From positions 1 to 18,983 of the forward strand of contig JAGLDM010000075.1 in the NCBI GenBank assembly GCA_023145595.1: a stretch of 18,983 nt of DNA. Reading direction: 5' to 3'. Shown piece after piece: positions 8,054 to 15,191 of this stretch. A program made the position numbers and the translations under genes. Positions within the stretch are counted from its first letter, which is position 1, and each line of letters starts with the position of its first letter. The DNA comes from Flavobacteriaceae bacterium (GTDB lineage: Bacteria > Bacteroidota > Bacteroidia > Flavobacteriales > Flavobacteriaceae). A model generated the notes under the pieces. The model searched no databases. It was given only the letters and a program-made list of their open reading frames with translations, and was not told where the DNA came from.

Positions 8054-8395
8054 TTACAATAAACTTTTTATACTTTCTGGAGGTCTTCCCAGTACAGCCT
8101 TTTGGTTTTTGATAACAATTGGTCTTTCTATAAGTTTTGGGAAATCGCACATTGCCTGAATGATTTGTTTGTCTGTGAGTTCTTTTCCTTTAAATTGTTC
8201 TTTCCAAATAGCCTCTCCTTTTCTCACCAATGCAAGAGGAGGTATTCCTAAAGAATCTATAATAACCGCTAATTCCTGAAAATTAGGAGGTGTGTCTAAA
8301 TATTTTATGATTTCAAAATCAACTTTTGATTCCTCTAAAATTTGAAGCCCTTGTCGACTTTTACTGCAACGAGGGTTGTGGTATATTTTTATCAT
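8054..8395 (-). CDS. arsC: ArsC-family reductase (arsenate reductase, glutaredoxin type)
   Basis: A 113-residue thioredoxin-fold protein of the ArsC/Spx/YfgD family. The catalytic Cys10 lies in HNPRCSKSR. Arg58, Arg91 (ERPIV) and Arg104 (LGRP) fall where E. coli ArsC has its three arsenate-binding arginines (R60, R94, R107). This favours arsenate reductase chemistry over the Spx regulator, which lacks that set. No arsR or arsenite efflux gene is nearby, so it may be a housekeeping ArsC-like reductase rather than part of a resistance operon. It lies 65 bases after the HAD gene on the same strand, with no obvious promoter in between, so it probably belongs to the prfB-HAD-arsC run. It ends at a shared bidirectional terminator. 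Confidence 0.85.
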   Translation of the reverse strand: MIKIYHNPRCSKSRQGLQILEESKVDFEIIKYLDTPPNFQELAVIIDSLGIPPLALVRKGEAIWKEQFKGKELTDKQIIQAMCDFPKLIERPIVIKNQKAVLGRPPESIKSLL

Positions 8396-8460
8396 TTTAA
8401 TTTATTTTTTCTTGTTAATTCTTTTTGTAGTAATGCAGATCTGTTTATAAAAGATAGAGG

Positions 8461-9078
8461 TTAAATAGAAACACCTTTTTCCTCAAGGAGTGTTTTAAGA
8501 GAAGTTTCACCTGTATAGTGAATAGCATCTATTCCATTTTTTATAGAAGCTTTAATATTTGCTAAATTATCATCAATAAAAATAGTTGTAGTTGGGTTGA
8601 TGTTATATCTACTCAAGATTAGTTGGTAGATGTCATCATTAGGTTTCATTGTCTTTTCTGTTCCAGAAACCACAACGCCTTCAAAATCTTTAAAAAACGG
8701 AAATAATTCTAGTGCTTTATCCCATTTTTCACAACTCCAATTGGTGAGCGCATAAACTCTGTAATTAGGGTTGGCAATTAATTGTTGCTGAATAGCCACA
8801 TTTTCTTTAAGAACACCTTTAAACATTTCTTCCCAGCGTTCATAAAATAATTCGATTTGATTTTTAAATTCAGGAAATTCGGCGATTTTTATAGCCACGG
8901 CATCTTTAATTAATCGTCCGCCATCTTGCTCAAGATTCCAACTAGAGGTGCATACATTATTCAAAAACCAATTCATCTCTTCTTCGGTTTTAAAAATTTT
9001 CTTGTATAAATTTTTCGGATCCCAATCAACGAGTACGCCGCCCAAGTCAAATATTATTGTTTCTGTTTTAGAGTTCAT
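8461..9078 (-). CDS. HAD-superfamily hydrolase, subclass IA (YihX-like phosphatase)
   Basis: A 205-residue HAD hydrolase. Motif I is [11 protein letters not shown] with nucleophile Asp11; the position of the usual second Asp is Gly, as in YihX-like members. Motif II is LTNWS (Thr112), motif III includes Lys145 in MKPNDDIY, and motif IV is [10 protein letters not shown] (Asp169, Asp170). Residues about 20-100 form the helical cap. E. coli YihX is an alpha-glucose-1-phosphate phosphatase; whether this protein shares that substrate cannot be told from sequence. Its ATG lies inside the 3' end of prfB, overlapping by 11 bases in another frame, which suggests translational coupling. Confidence 0.9.
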   Translation of the reverse strand: MNSKTETIIFDLGGVLVDWDPKNLYKKIFKTEEEMNWFLNNVCTSSWNLEQDGGRLIKDAVAIKIAEFPEFKNQIELFYERWEEMFKGVLKENVAIQQQLIANPNYRVYALTNWSCEKWDKALELFPFFKDFEGVVVSGTEKTMKPNDDIYQLILSRYNINPTTTIFIDDNLANIKASIKNGIDAIHYTGETSLKTLLEEKGVSI

Positions 9079-10174
9079 TTGTTGTTGTTTTTTGTCCGTT
9101 ATGCATTAAAAAGGCTTTTAAAAACTCATCAATATTACCGTTCATTACGGCATCTACATTACCTGTTTCATGTCCAGTTCTAACATCTTTCACCAATTTA
9201 TAGGGGTGCATTACATAATTTCGAATCTGACTTCCCCATTCAATTTTCATTTTTCCATCTTCAATATCACTTCTGGCTGCAAGTTGTTTGTTTAGTTCAA
9301 TTTCATACAATTGAGAACGTAGCATTTGCATGGCTCTATCTCTATTTTCATGTTGAGAACGAGTTTCTGAACACGATATTTTTATTCCCGATGGTTTATG
9401 AGTCAATTGAACCTTCGTTTCAACCTTGTTTACATTTTGTCCACCTGCACCGCTAGAACGTGAAGTTACAATTTCTACATCTGCTGGATTTATTTTTATT
9501 TCAATAGTATCATCAACTAAAGGGTATACATAAACAGAAGCAAAACTTGTATGTCGCTTTGCATTACTATCAAAAGGAGATATTCTCACCAATCGGTGTA
9601 CGCCATTTTCGCCCTTTAAATAACCAAAAGCAAAAGCGCCATCAATTTCAATAGTGGCGGTTTTAATTCCAGCAACATCACCAGATTGGTAATTTAATTC
9701 TTTAGTTTTAAATCCTTGATTATCGCTCCACATCATATACATCCGTAGTAGCATTTCTGCCCAATCACAACTTTCTGTTCCGCCTGCACCTGCAGTAACT
9801 TGTAGTACAGCACTTAAATTATCACCTTCTTCAGAAAGCATATTTCGAAACTCAATATCTTCTAAAAGCAGTATTGTTTTTTTATGCTGTTCTAAAACCT
9901 CTTCCTCGGTAGCGGCATCATCCTTATAAAATTCAAAGAGAACCTCTAAGTCTTCATTATAAGTTTTGACATTGGAATAATCTTCAATCCATTTTTTTTT
10001 GGCTCGTAAAACCTTCATAAAAGCTTCGGCTTCTTTCGGGTTATTCCAAAAATTGGGATTTACAGTATGTTCTTCATCATTGGTTATTTCTACCTTTTTT
10101 TTATCAATGTTGAGGTAAGTATGTAACTTAACAATCCTTTCAGAAATATCTCTTATATTTTCAATCGTAATCAT
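9068..10174 (-). CDS. prfB: Peptide chain release factor 2, without the programmed frameshift
   Basis: RF2 terminates translation at UGA and UAA. From the ATG at 10174 it has 368 residues. SPF, the stop-codon recognition tripeptide, is at 199-201 ([13 protein letters not shown]), and the peptidyl-tRNA hydrolysis motif GGQ at 244-246 in [10 protein letters not shown]. The frame also opens with a TTG at 10177 just before the ATG; the ATG is preferred. In many bacteria prfB needs a +1 shift at CTT TGA C near codon 25. Here the aligned place (TYLNID, compare E. coli GYLDYD) reads CTC AAC at 10114-10109, so the gene is one uninterrupted frame and loses that RF2 feedback control. Its 3' end overlaps the HAD gene. 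Confidence 0.97.
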   Translation of the reverse strand: MITIENIRDISERIVKLHTYLNIDKKKVEITNDEEHTVNPNFWNNPKEAEAFMKVLRAKKKWIEDYSNVKTYNEDLEVLFEFYKDDAATEEEVLEQHKKTILLLEDIEFRNMLSEEGDNLSAVLQVTAGAGGTESCDWAEMLLRMYMMWSDNQGFKTKELNYQSGDVAGIKTATIEIDGAFAFGYLKGENGVHRLVRISPFDSNAKRHTSFASVYVYPLVDDTIEIKINPADVEIVTSRSSGAGGQNVNKVETKVQLTHKPSGIKISCSETRSQHENRDRAMQMLRSQLYEIELNKQLAARSDIEDGKMKIEWGSQIRNYVMHPYKLVKDVRTGHETGNVDAVMNGNIDEFLKAFLMHNGQKTTTNEL

Positions 10175-10178
10175 CAAA

Positions 10179-10186
10179 CAAAAATA
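10179..10186 (-). promoter_or_regulatory. Putative -7 promoter element for prfB
   Basis: The minus strand reads TATTTTTG, matching TAnnTTTG, but only 4 bases separate it from the prfB ATG at 10174. If used, the mRNA would be leaderless or nearly so. It may instead be a chance match, with the real promoter further upstream. Confidence 0.25.
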
Positions 10187-10192
10187 AGTGAT

Positions 10193-10200
10193 TAATTTTG
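10193..10200 (+). promoter_or_regulatory. Possible distal -7 promoter element for porQ
   Basis: TAATTTTG matches TAnnTTTG but lies about 230 bases before the porQ start, which would give a long leader. A nearer but imperfect match, TATTTTTC, is at 10371-10378. Which one is used cannot be decided from sequence. Confidence 0.2.
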
Positions 10201-10326
10201 ATTTTAAATTTTAAATTTTGATTGATTTTGTACTTAATAAACGCGTTAAATCTGGTAGTTAATTAATAGAAGTCAATATTTTTAGTAAAATTGCGTTATC
10301 CAATTAAGGGATAATATAAAATAAGG

Positions 10327-10340
10327 CTGTAAATTTACAG
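10327..10340. promoter_or_regulatory. 14-bp perfect palindrome upstream of porQ
   Basis: CTGTAAATTTACAG is a perfect 14-bp palindrome. A further TTTACA follows at 10345, and a short inverted repeat AACAC/GTGTT lies at 10351-10371. The arrangement suits a dimeric regulator site in the 258-base prfB-porQ spacer, which otherwise shows no gene. Confidence 0.4.
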
Positions 10341-10432
10341 TTGTTTACAAAACACCAATTGATAGTGTGTTATTTTTCCAAAATAAGTACGCTACAAGTG
10401 TTTAGTGAGATCTTAAAAAAGGTGATTGATTA

Positions 10433-11455
10433 ATGAAATTTCTACTAAAACTTCTTCTCCTTACTTCTTTTGCTAGTTTTTCGCAGGTAGGAGGAGAGGG
10501 TGTTTATAGTTTCTTAAATGTCCCAACATCTGCTAGGCAAGCGGCATTAGGAGGAAAGGCGTTAGTTATGCACGATGATGTAAATCAGGCTCTCTGGAAT
10601 CCAGCAACCATTAATTTGGAAATGAATAATCAGTTAGGGGTTAATTATCTAAATTATCTTGTAGATATAGGGTATGCCTCAACTTCATTTGCACACGTGA
10701 TTAATGAAAAAATTGGTATAATTCATGGAGGGGTAACTTACGCAAACTATGGTGAGTTTATTGAAGCAGATGAGTTCGGAGTAGAGTCAGGTACCTTTAA
10801 AGCCTATGATTTGGCTATTTCTGCGGGGTATTCATATCAAATACCAGGTTCAGATTTTTATGTAGGAGCAAATGTTAAAGTAATTAATTCAGTTATTCAA
10901 AATTATTCATCTTTTGGTTTTGCAACAGATTTAGGGTTGCTTTATTCTAAGGAATCTACACCATATAAATTTACCTTTGTTATTCGGAATTTAGGAACGC
11001 AGATTACAACTTTTGATGGTACTAAAGAACAGATCCCTTTGGAAATTATGTTAGGAGGTTCTTATAGACTGGAAAATGTTCCGATAAAGGCATATTATAC
11101 AATTGATAATTTACAGAAGTGGAATGTTGCAAAACCAAATCCATCTAACTCTAAAACAGATATTAGTGGAGATGTCACAGAAGAGGAAATTAGCTTTTTA
11201 GATAATACGATGCGTCATTTTGTTTTGGGGGCTGAATTATTTCCAGAGGGAGCATTTAATTTAAGATTGGGATACAATATTAGACGTGCTAAAGAATTGA
11301 AATTGTCTGAGGTTCGGACTTTTGCAGGATTCTCTTTCGGATTTGGTTTAAAAATGAAGCGGCTTAAATTTAATTACGCATTTACGAAATACCATCCAGC
11401 AGAAAACACCAGTACATTTAGTTTGCTAATAAATTTTGACGGGGAGCGGAAATAA
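10433..11455 (+). CDS. porQ: Type IX secretion system protein PorQ
   Basis: A 340-residue outer-membrane beta-barrel-type protein. The first 17 residues or so are a signal peptide (MKFLLKLLLLTSFASFSQ). The mature start GGEGVYSFLNVPTSARQAALGG, followed by NQALWNPATI and a barrel-like pattern of alternating hydrophobic strands to the end, fits PorQ of the PorV/PorP family. PorQ is a type IX secretion component associated with PorZ and delivery of surface-attached cargo; other T9SS genes are usually scattered, and none is present here. cmk follows 145 bases later, an adjacency I recall as common in Flavobacteriaceae. The C-terminus is typical of an outer-membrane barrel strand (FSLLINFDGERK). 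Confidence 0.9.
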   Translation: MKFLLKLLLLTSFASFSQVGGEGVYSFLNVPTSARQAALGGKALVMHDDVNQALWNPATINLEMNNQLGVNYLNYLVDIGYASTSFAHVINEKIGIIHGGVTYANYGEFIEADEFGVESGTFKAYDLAISAGYSYQIPGSDFYVGANVKVINSVIQNYSSFGFATDLGLLYSKESTPYKFTFVIRNLGTQITTFDGTKEQIPLEIMLGGSYRLENVPIKAYYTIDNLQKWNVAKPNPSNSKTDISGDVTEEEISFLDNTMRHFVLGAELFPEGAFNLRLGYNIRRAKELKLSEVRTFAGFSFGFGLKMKRLKFNYAFTKYHPAENTSTFSLLINFDGERK

Positions 11456-11464
11456 ATAAAATTT

Positions 11465-11472
11465 TAAATTTG
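11465..11472 (+). promoter_or_regulatory. Possible internal -7 promoter element for cmk
   Basis: TAAATTTG matches TAnnTTTG 9 bases after the porQ stop and would give cmk a leader of about 125 bases. Because it is AT-rich, chance occurrence is likely, and read-through from porQ is equally possible. Confidence 0.25.
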
Positions 11473-11600
11473 ATTATTTGACATTTATTTTGGTACAGTT
11501 AGAAAATATCATTAATTTTAGAGAGTTTACATCTTCATAAATTACAGGAATTAATGTTTGAAGTATTACATTGATAAAGTTCAGTATTAAAAAAAGCTAA

Positions 11601-12284
11601 ATGAAAAAAATTACCATAACTATAGACGGATTATCATCAACAGGTAAAAGTACGCTTGCTAAGGAACTTGCTAGTAAATTACAATATGTTTATGTAGATA
11701 CAGGTGCGATGTACAGAGCAGTTACCTTATTTGCAATGCAAAATAATTGTATTGATTCTGAAAAATTTAATAGTAAGTTGTTAGTAAAAAACTTACCGAA
11801 AATTCATATTCATTTTGAATTCAATGAACGTTTGGGTTATGCAGAAATATTTTTAAATAATAAAAATGTAGAGCGTGTGATTAGATCTTTAGATGTTTCA
11901 CAATTAGTGAGTCAGGTTTCTGCAGTTGAAGAAGTTCGAACAAAGTTAGTTCAACAACAGCGTGAAATGAGAAAAGATAACGGAATTGTAATGGATGGAC
12001 GAGATATTGGAACCGTTGTTTTTCCTGATGCAGAAATTAAGTTCTTTATGACAGCTTCTGCAGATAAAAGAGCGACAAGACGTTATAAAGAATTATTGGA
12101 TAGAGGGGAAAATGTTACTTATGAACGCGTTCTTAAAAATGTTGAATCGCGAGATTATATAGATTCTACTCGTGAAATTTCTCCATTAAAAAAAGCAAAA
12201 AACTCAATAGTAATAGATAATTCAGATATGGGTTTGAAAGAGCAATTCGAAAGGATTTACAGTCTCGTGTCTTCTAGAATTTAA
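11601..12284 (+). CDS. cmk: Cytidylate kinase
   Basis: A 227-residue (d)CMP kinase transferring phosphate from ATP to CMP/dCMP in pyrimidine nucleotide salvage. The P-loop is GLSSTGKST (10-18), a variant of the usual GPAGSGKST that is common in Bacteroidota. It is followed by YVDTGAMYRAVTLF (substrate binding), MDGRDIGTVVFPDAEIKFFM and the arginine-rich lid segment DKRATRRYKELLDRG. SRDYIDSTREISPLKKA, typical of the family, is near the end. The length is standard (about 225-230). The start is an ATG preceded by an A-rich stretch. It lies downstream of porQ on the same strand and ends 49 bases from the convergent queE. Confidence 0.97.
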   Translation: MKKITITIDGLSSTGKSTLAKELASKLQYVYVDTGAMYRAVTLFAMQNNCIDSEKFNSKLLVKNLPKIHIHFEFNERLGYAEIFLNNKNVERVIRSLDVSQLVSQVSAVEEVRTKLVQQQREMRKDNGIVMDGRDIGTVVFPDAEIKFFMTASADKRATRRYKELLDRGENVTYERVLKNVESRDYIDSTREISPLKKAKNSIVIDNSDMGLKEQFERIYSLVSSRI

Positions 12285-12333
12285 AGAGTGATTCCAAATT
12301 CTGTATTTCTAACTTAGCGCCTCTAACTTTGCG

Positions 12334-12963
12334 TTATGGTATATTTAAATACTTATGTGTTTGAATAGATATTTTCCATTTTGGATTTTTCATAACAAAA
12401 TCTACAATAAGCGGAGTCATTTTATCTCTGTTACTCCATTCTGCTTGTAAATAAAGCACACAAGATTTACTCGCTTTAGACGCTTGCTCCTCAGCAAACT
12501 TGAAATCGTTTTTATTGAAAATTATGACCTTTAATTCGTGAGCCTCATCATAAATTTCTTGCAAAGGTAATTTCATTTTTTTCGGAGATAAACAAATCCA
12601 GTCCCATTTGCCAGATAGAGGATACGCACCAGAAGTTTCAATGTGAGTTTTAATTCCGTTAGCCTGTAAACTACTAGTTAGGTAACTCAAATCCCACATT
12701 AAGGGTTCGCCTCCAGTGATGACAGCAATGTTAGATTGTTTTTTTGCGTTTTCAACAATCGTTTTTGTTAATGTTGGTGGATGTAAATTTGCATCCCAAC
12801 TTTCTTTAACATCACACCAATGACAACCAACATCACAGCCGCCAATTCTTATAAAATAAGCAGGTGTTCCAGTATGATTACCTTCTCCTTGAATAGTGTA
12901 GAATTCCTCCATTAGAGGAAGCATTTCACCTTGATTTACGAGTTGTTTTGTTGTTTGATCCAA
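12334..12963 (-). CDS. queE: 7-carboxy-7-deazaguanine synthase (radical SAM)
   Basis: A 209-residue radical SAM enzyme converting carboxytetrahydropterin to 7-carboxy-7-deazaguanine, the ring-contraction step towards queuosine and other 7-deazapurines. EEFYTIQGEGNHTGTPAYFIR precedes the cluster motif CDVGCHWC (Cys43, Cys47, Cys50; CxxxCxxC), and VITGGEPLMWD is the SAM-binding GGE motif. I prefer the TTG at 12963: the segment before MLPLMEEFYT resembles flavobacterial QueE N-termini, and a promoter motif (12981-12988) lies just upstream. An ATG at 12924 (residue 14) is the alternative. No other que genes are in the window. The gene converges with cmk. Confidence 0.94.
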   Translation of the reverse strand: MDQTTKQLVNQGEMLPLMEEFYTIQGEGNHTGTPAYFIRIGGCDVGCHWCDVKESWDANLHPPTLTKTIVENAKKQSNIAVITGGEPLMWDLSYLTSSLQANGIKTHIETSGAYPLSGKWDWICLSPKKMKLPLQEIYDEAHELKVIIFNKNDFKFAEEQASKASKSCVLYLQAEWSNRDKMTPLIVDFVMKNPKWKISIQTHKYLNIP

Positions 12964-12980
12964 AATTGAATAATATTTTA

Positions 12981-12988
12981 CAAATGTA
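12981..12988 (-). promoter_or_regulatory. Putative -7 promoter element for queE
   Basis: The minus strand reads TACATTTG, an exact TAnnTTTG match, 17 bases upstream of the TTG start. It has less A/T ambiguity than most matches here. Confidence 0.45.
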
Positions 12989-12997
12989 CTACATCTT

Positions 12998-13019
12998 AAA
13001 TCTTTACTTTAAAAGATTT
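12998..13019. promoter_or_regulatory. Inverted repeat in the queE-lipoprotein divergent spacer
   Basis: AAATCTTT (12998-13005) and AAAGATTT (13012-13019) form perfect 8-bp arms around 6 bases, located between the queE promoter motif and the lipoprotein gene. It is an AT-only-type stem apart from one G-C pair, so it may be an operator or chance. Confidence 0.3.
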
Positions 13020-13081
13020 GAAGTATTTTTATCGAAAATATTTTAGTTGGTTAATCGTCGAATATAAAAACATTAAATTTT

Positions 13082-13651
13082 ATGAAAAAAATAAGCACAT
13101 TAATAGGGATGCTAATTGTAATTCTTGTTTTTACACAATGTTCTAAAAACGAGTATTTAATTGAAAAAAATAAAGTAGGGTTATTGTCAAATGTTGACAA
13201 AATTGGAACTGTTGAAACTGTTTTCAAAAATGATTCTGTTGTAATATTATTAAGTGAAGGCGCAATGGGTGGCCCTGATACGAGATATATACAAGAGGAG
13301 GATGAATATAAGATTTACTCAAAAGGAGGAAAACATTTAATGACCGTTGTGCCAAAAGAGCAGTTAGATTCATCTTCTACAATAAAGTATATTGAAATAT
13401 TTGATGCGCAGTTTGAAACTGAAAAAGGGCTGAATCTAAATTCAACTTTTAAAGATATTAATTTGAATTATCACATTGATAGAATAGAAACTTCAATATC
13501 TTCTGCAACTTTATATATTGATGAGTTAAATATTACAATTGCGGTTGACAAGTCAGGATTGGGGATAGATGAATTTAGTAGGGAAGAGGTGAAAATTGAA
13601 CAGATTCCTGATTTGACTCGAATTAAATACTTTACTATTTGGTTTGATTAA
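13082..13651 (+). CDS. Hypothetical lipoprotein
   Basis: A 189-residue protein with a clear lipoprotein signal: MKKISTLIGMLIVILVFTQC, where Cys20 is the lipidation site and SKN follows, so it is anchored in the periplasm or outer membrane. The mature part has mixed charged and beta-prone segments (GTVETVFKNDSVVILLSEG, ATLYIDELNITIAVDKSG, RIKYFTIWFD) and no cysteine beyond Cys20. I do not recognise a named domain; the small beta-rich body recalls conserved flavobacterial lipoproteins of unknown function. It diverges from queE and is not obviously linked to it. Codon use and base composition resemble the neighbours. No enzyme motif was seen. Confidence 0.85.
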   Translation: MKKISTLIGMLIVILVFTQCSKNEYLIEKNKVGLLSNVDKIGTVETVFKNDSVVILLSEGAMGGPDTRYIQEEDEYKIYSKGGKHLMTVVPKEQLDSSSTIKYIEIFDAQFETEKGLNLNSTFKDINLNYHIDRIETSISSATLYIDELNITIAVDKSGLGIDEFSREEVKIEQIPDLTRIKYFTIWFD

Positions 13652-13828
13652 TAGTGCTGAATTTTCGTTTTTGTAAATTAGAAATCTAAGGAAAATCCTA
13701 AAAATTAAATTACTTTATATTTGGTTTTCCTGTCAGGCTTCCATGGTGGAGTTCTGATGGTAGACAAAACTATAAAACAAGTGTAGAAGGAAGTTGCTTT
13801 GGTTATTTCCTAAAGCGGCATAGCAATT

Positions 13829-14701
13829 TTACTTTCTACTACAAGCCAACAACGTATTTTTTAAAAGCATAGCAATAGTCATAGGTCCTACACCTCCAGG
13901 AACAGGAGTAATAAATGCTGATTTCTTACTCACACTTTCAAAATGAACATCACCTGCTAATCTGAATCCGCGTTTTTTAGTTGCATCATCAACTCGTGTA
14001 ATTCCAACATCGATAATTGTTACACCATCTTTTACCATGTCACCAGTTAAAAATTCAGGAATTCCTAAAGCAGCAACAATAATATCTGCACTCTGAGTAA
14101 GTTCTGATAAATTTTTAGTTCGGCTATGCGCAACAGTCACCGTAGCATCTCCAGCCTTTCTTTTCTGGCTCATTAAAATACTCATTGGTCTGCCAACAAT
14201 ATGACTTCTACCAATTACAACCACGTTTTTTCCTGATGTTTCTACATTGTAACGTTCTAGTAATTCCATGATGCCAAACGGAGTAGCAGGTAAGAATGTT
14301 GGAAGGTCTAATGCCATTCTACCAACGTTTTCTGGGTGAAATCCATCAACATCTTTATCAGGATTTACCGCCATCAATACTTTTTGTTCATCGATGTGTT
14401 TTGGTAAAGGTAATTGAACAATGAAACCGTCAATATCATCGTTGGTATTTAATAATTCAATTTGTTTCAGTAGTTCTTCTTCTGAAGTTTCTTCTGGTAA
14501 ATCAATTAAAGTTGAATTAAACCCAACCAATTCACAAGCCTTCACTTTTGCACCAACATAGGTCATGCTTGCACCATCGGTACCAACCAAAACGGCTGCT
14601 AAATGTGGTGTTTTATTATTCTGTGCTTTAAGTTCTTTAACCGCTTTTGCGATTTCTAATTTAATGTCTTGTGATGTTTTTTTACCGTCTAGAATCGTCA
14701 T
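13829..14701 (-). CDS. folD: Bifunctional methylenetetrahydrofolate dehydrogenase / cyclohydrolase
   Basis: FolD interconverts 5,10-methylene- and 10-formyl-tetrahydrofolate with NADP, supplying one-carbon units for purines and formyl-Met. The 290-residue length is standard. Tyr48 and Lys52 in [15 protein letters not shown] are the catalytic pair. [28 protein letters not shown] (substrate), the cofactor-binding [17 protein letters not shown] and the C-terminal signature [14 protein letters not shown] all match. The ATG at 14701 lies just downstream of a CAGTCT repeat (14715-14731). It follows ffh and a disrupted four-helix-bundle gene on the same strand. No terminator is obvious after its stop. 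Confidence 0.97.
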   Translation of the reverse strand: MTILDGKKTSQDIKLEIAKAVKELKAQNNKTPHLAAVLVGTDGASMTYVGAKVKACELVGFNSTLIDLPEETSEEELLKQIELLNTNDDIDGFIVQLPLPKHIDEQKVLMAVNPDKDVDGFHPENVGRMALDLPTFLPATPFGIMELLERYNVETSGKNVVVIGRSHIVGRPMSILMSQKRKAGDATVTVAHSRTKNLSELTQSADIIVAALGIPEFLTGDMVKDGVTIIDVGITRVDDATKKRGFRLAGDVHFESVSKKSAFITPVPGGVGPMTIAMLLKNTLLACSRK

Positions 14702-14714
14702 ATTTTTTAGTTTT

Positions 14715-14731
14715 CAGTCTCAGTCTCAGTT
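14715..14731. repeat. CAGTCT short tandem repeat (left bracket of the four-helix-bundle gene)
   Basis: CAGTCT, CAGTCT, CAGTT in a row on the plus strand (AACTG AGACTG AGACTG on the minus). The array overlaps the natural stop codon (14726-14728) of the four-helix-bundle gene and lies in the folD leader. Related units occur on the other side of that gene. Confidence 0.75.
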
Positions 14732-15097
14732 CAAATTAACTCCGAATTTATTTGGATTGTTAATCATATAGTTTATTAATTTTCCAATTTCAATTCCTTT
14801 TTTCACACATTCATTGTGAAATTCTTCATTTATATATTTACATGCTAACGCATAATCTAACCAGGTACTCGTTTCAGAGTTTTCACCATCCGCATCAGTA
14901 AGTTTGCTAATAAAGTGTTTTGAATATCTTCTTTATCTATAGGATTCAGCAATATTAGCAGAAACGGAACGCGAACTTCTTCTGATTTGATCCGTTAATG
15001 AATATCTTTCTTCTTTTGGAAATGATTTTGTAATTTCAAAAATAGACATTGCTAATTCAAAAGATTTCTGATAAGCAATTAATTTTTTAAAATCCAT
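14726..15097 (-). pseudogene. Four-helix-bundle protein (23S rRNA intervening-sequence protein-like), nonsense mutated
   Basis: The ATG at 15097 starts MDFKKLIAYQKSFELAMSIF, then FPKEERYSLTDQIRRSSRSV and SANIAESYR, typical of the four-helix-bundle / S23-IVP family. Codon 55 is TAA (14935-14933). Past it the same frame continues with RRYSKHFISKLTDADGENSE, TSTWLDYALACKYINEEF and a natural stop at 14728-14726, again matching the family, for 123 codons in all. Relatives usually read YRKRRY here, so TAA probably replaced a Lys codon AAA. The frame is otherwise intact, so the mutation looks recent, unless it is a sequencing error. The function of free-standing members is unknown; relatives lie in 23S rRNA intervening sequences or as Avd in diversity-generating retroelements. 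It sits between ffh and folD, bracketed by CAGT-type repeats. Confidence 0.88.
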
Positions 15098-15119
15098 ATT
15101 TTTAAATTTAATACCAAGC

Positions 15120-15187
15120 ACAACTGTCAACTGCGACTGAGTACGGCAAACTGCGACTGTCAACTGAAGACTAAACACTGCCAACTA
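15120..15187. repeat. CAGT/ACTG-type degenerate repeats (right bracket of the four-helix-bundle gene)
   Basis: Between the ffh stop and the four-helix-bundle start, ACTG units recur. AACTGCGACTG appears at 15129-15139 and 15149-15159, and ACTGTCAACTG at 15123-15133 and 15156-15166, followed by CAACTGAAGACT-type variants. On the minus strand they read as CAGTTGACAGTCGCAGTT-like phrases. The units are related to the CAGTCT array on the other side of the gene. Confidence 0.8.
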
Positions 15188-15191
15188 AATA

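Noticed and set aside
12308..12334. Imperfect direct repeat TCTAACTTAGCGC / TCTAACTTTGCGT between cmk and queE
   Set aside because: Two short copies (11 of 13 matching) overlapping the queE stop; there is no stable hairpin and no further copies in the window, so a function cannot be supported.
14933..14935. Recoded or read-through UAA in the four-helix-bundle gene
   Set aside because: No recoding signal was seen, and nothing is known in this family that would need it. A simple AAA to TAA change or a read error is more economical.
14726..15097. Avd of a diversity-generating retroelement
   Set aside because: No reverse transcriptase and no template/variable repeat pair were seen in the window, and the flanking genes are ffh and folD.
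15098..15184. TTG-initiated extension of the four-helix-bundle frame
   Set aside because: It is translation of the CAGT repeats (QLTVAVCRTQSQLTVV) and precedes the conserved start MDFKKL. The ATG at 15097 is the natural start.
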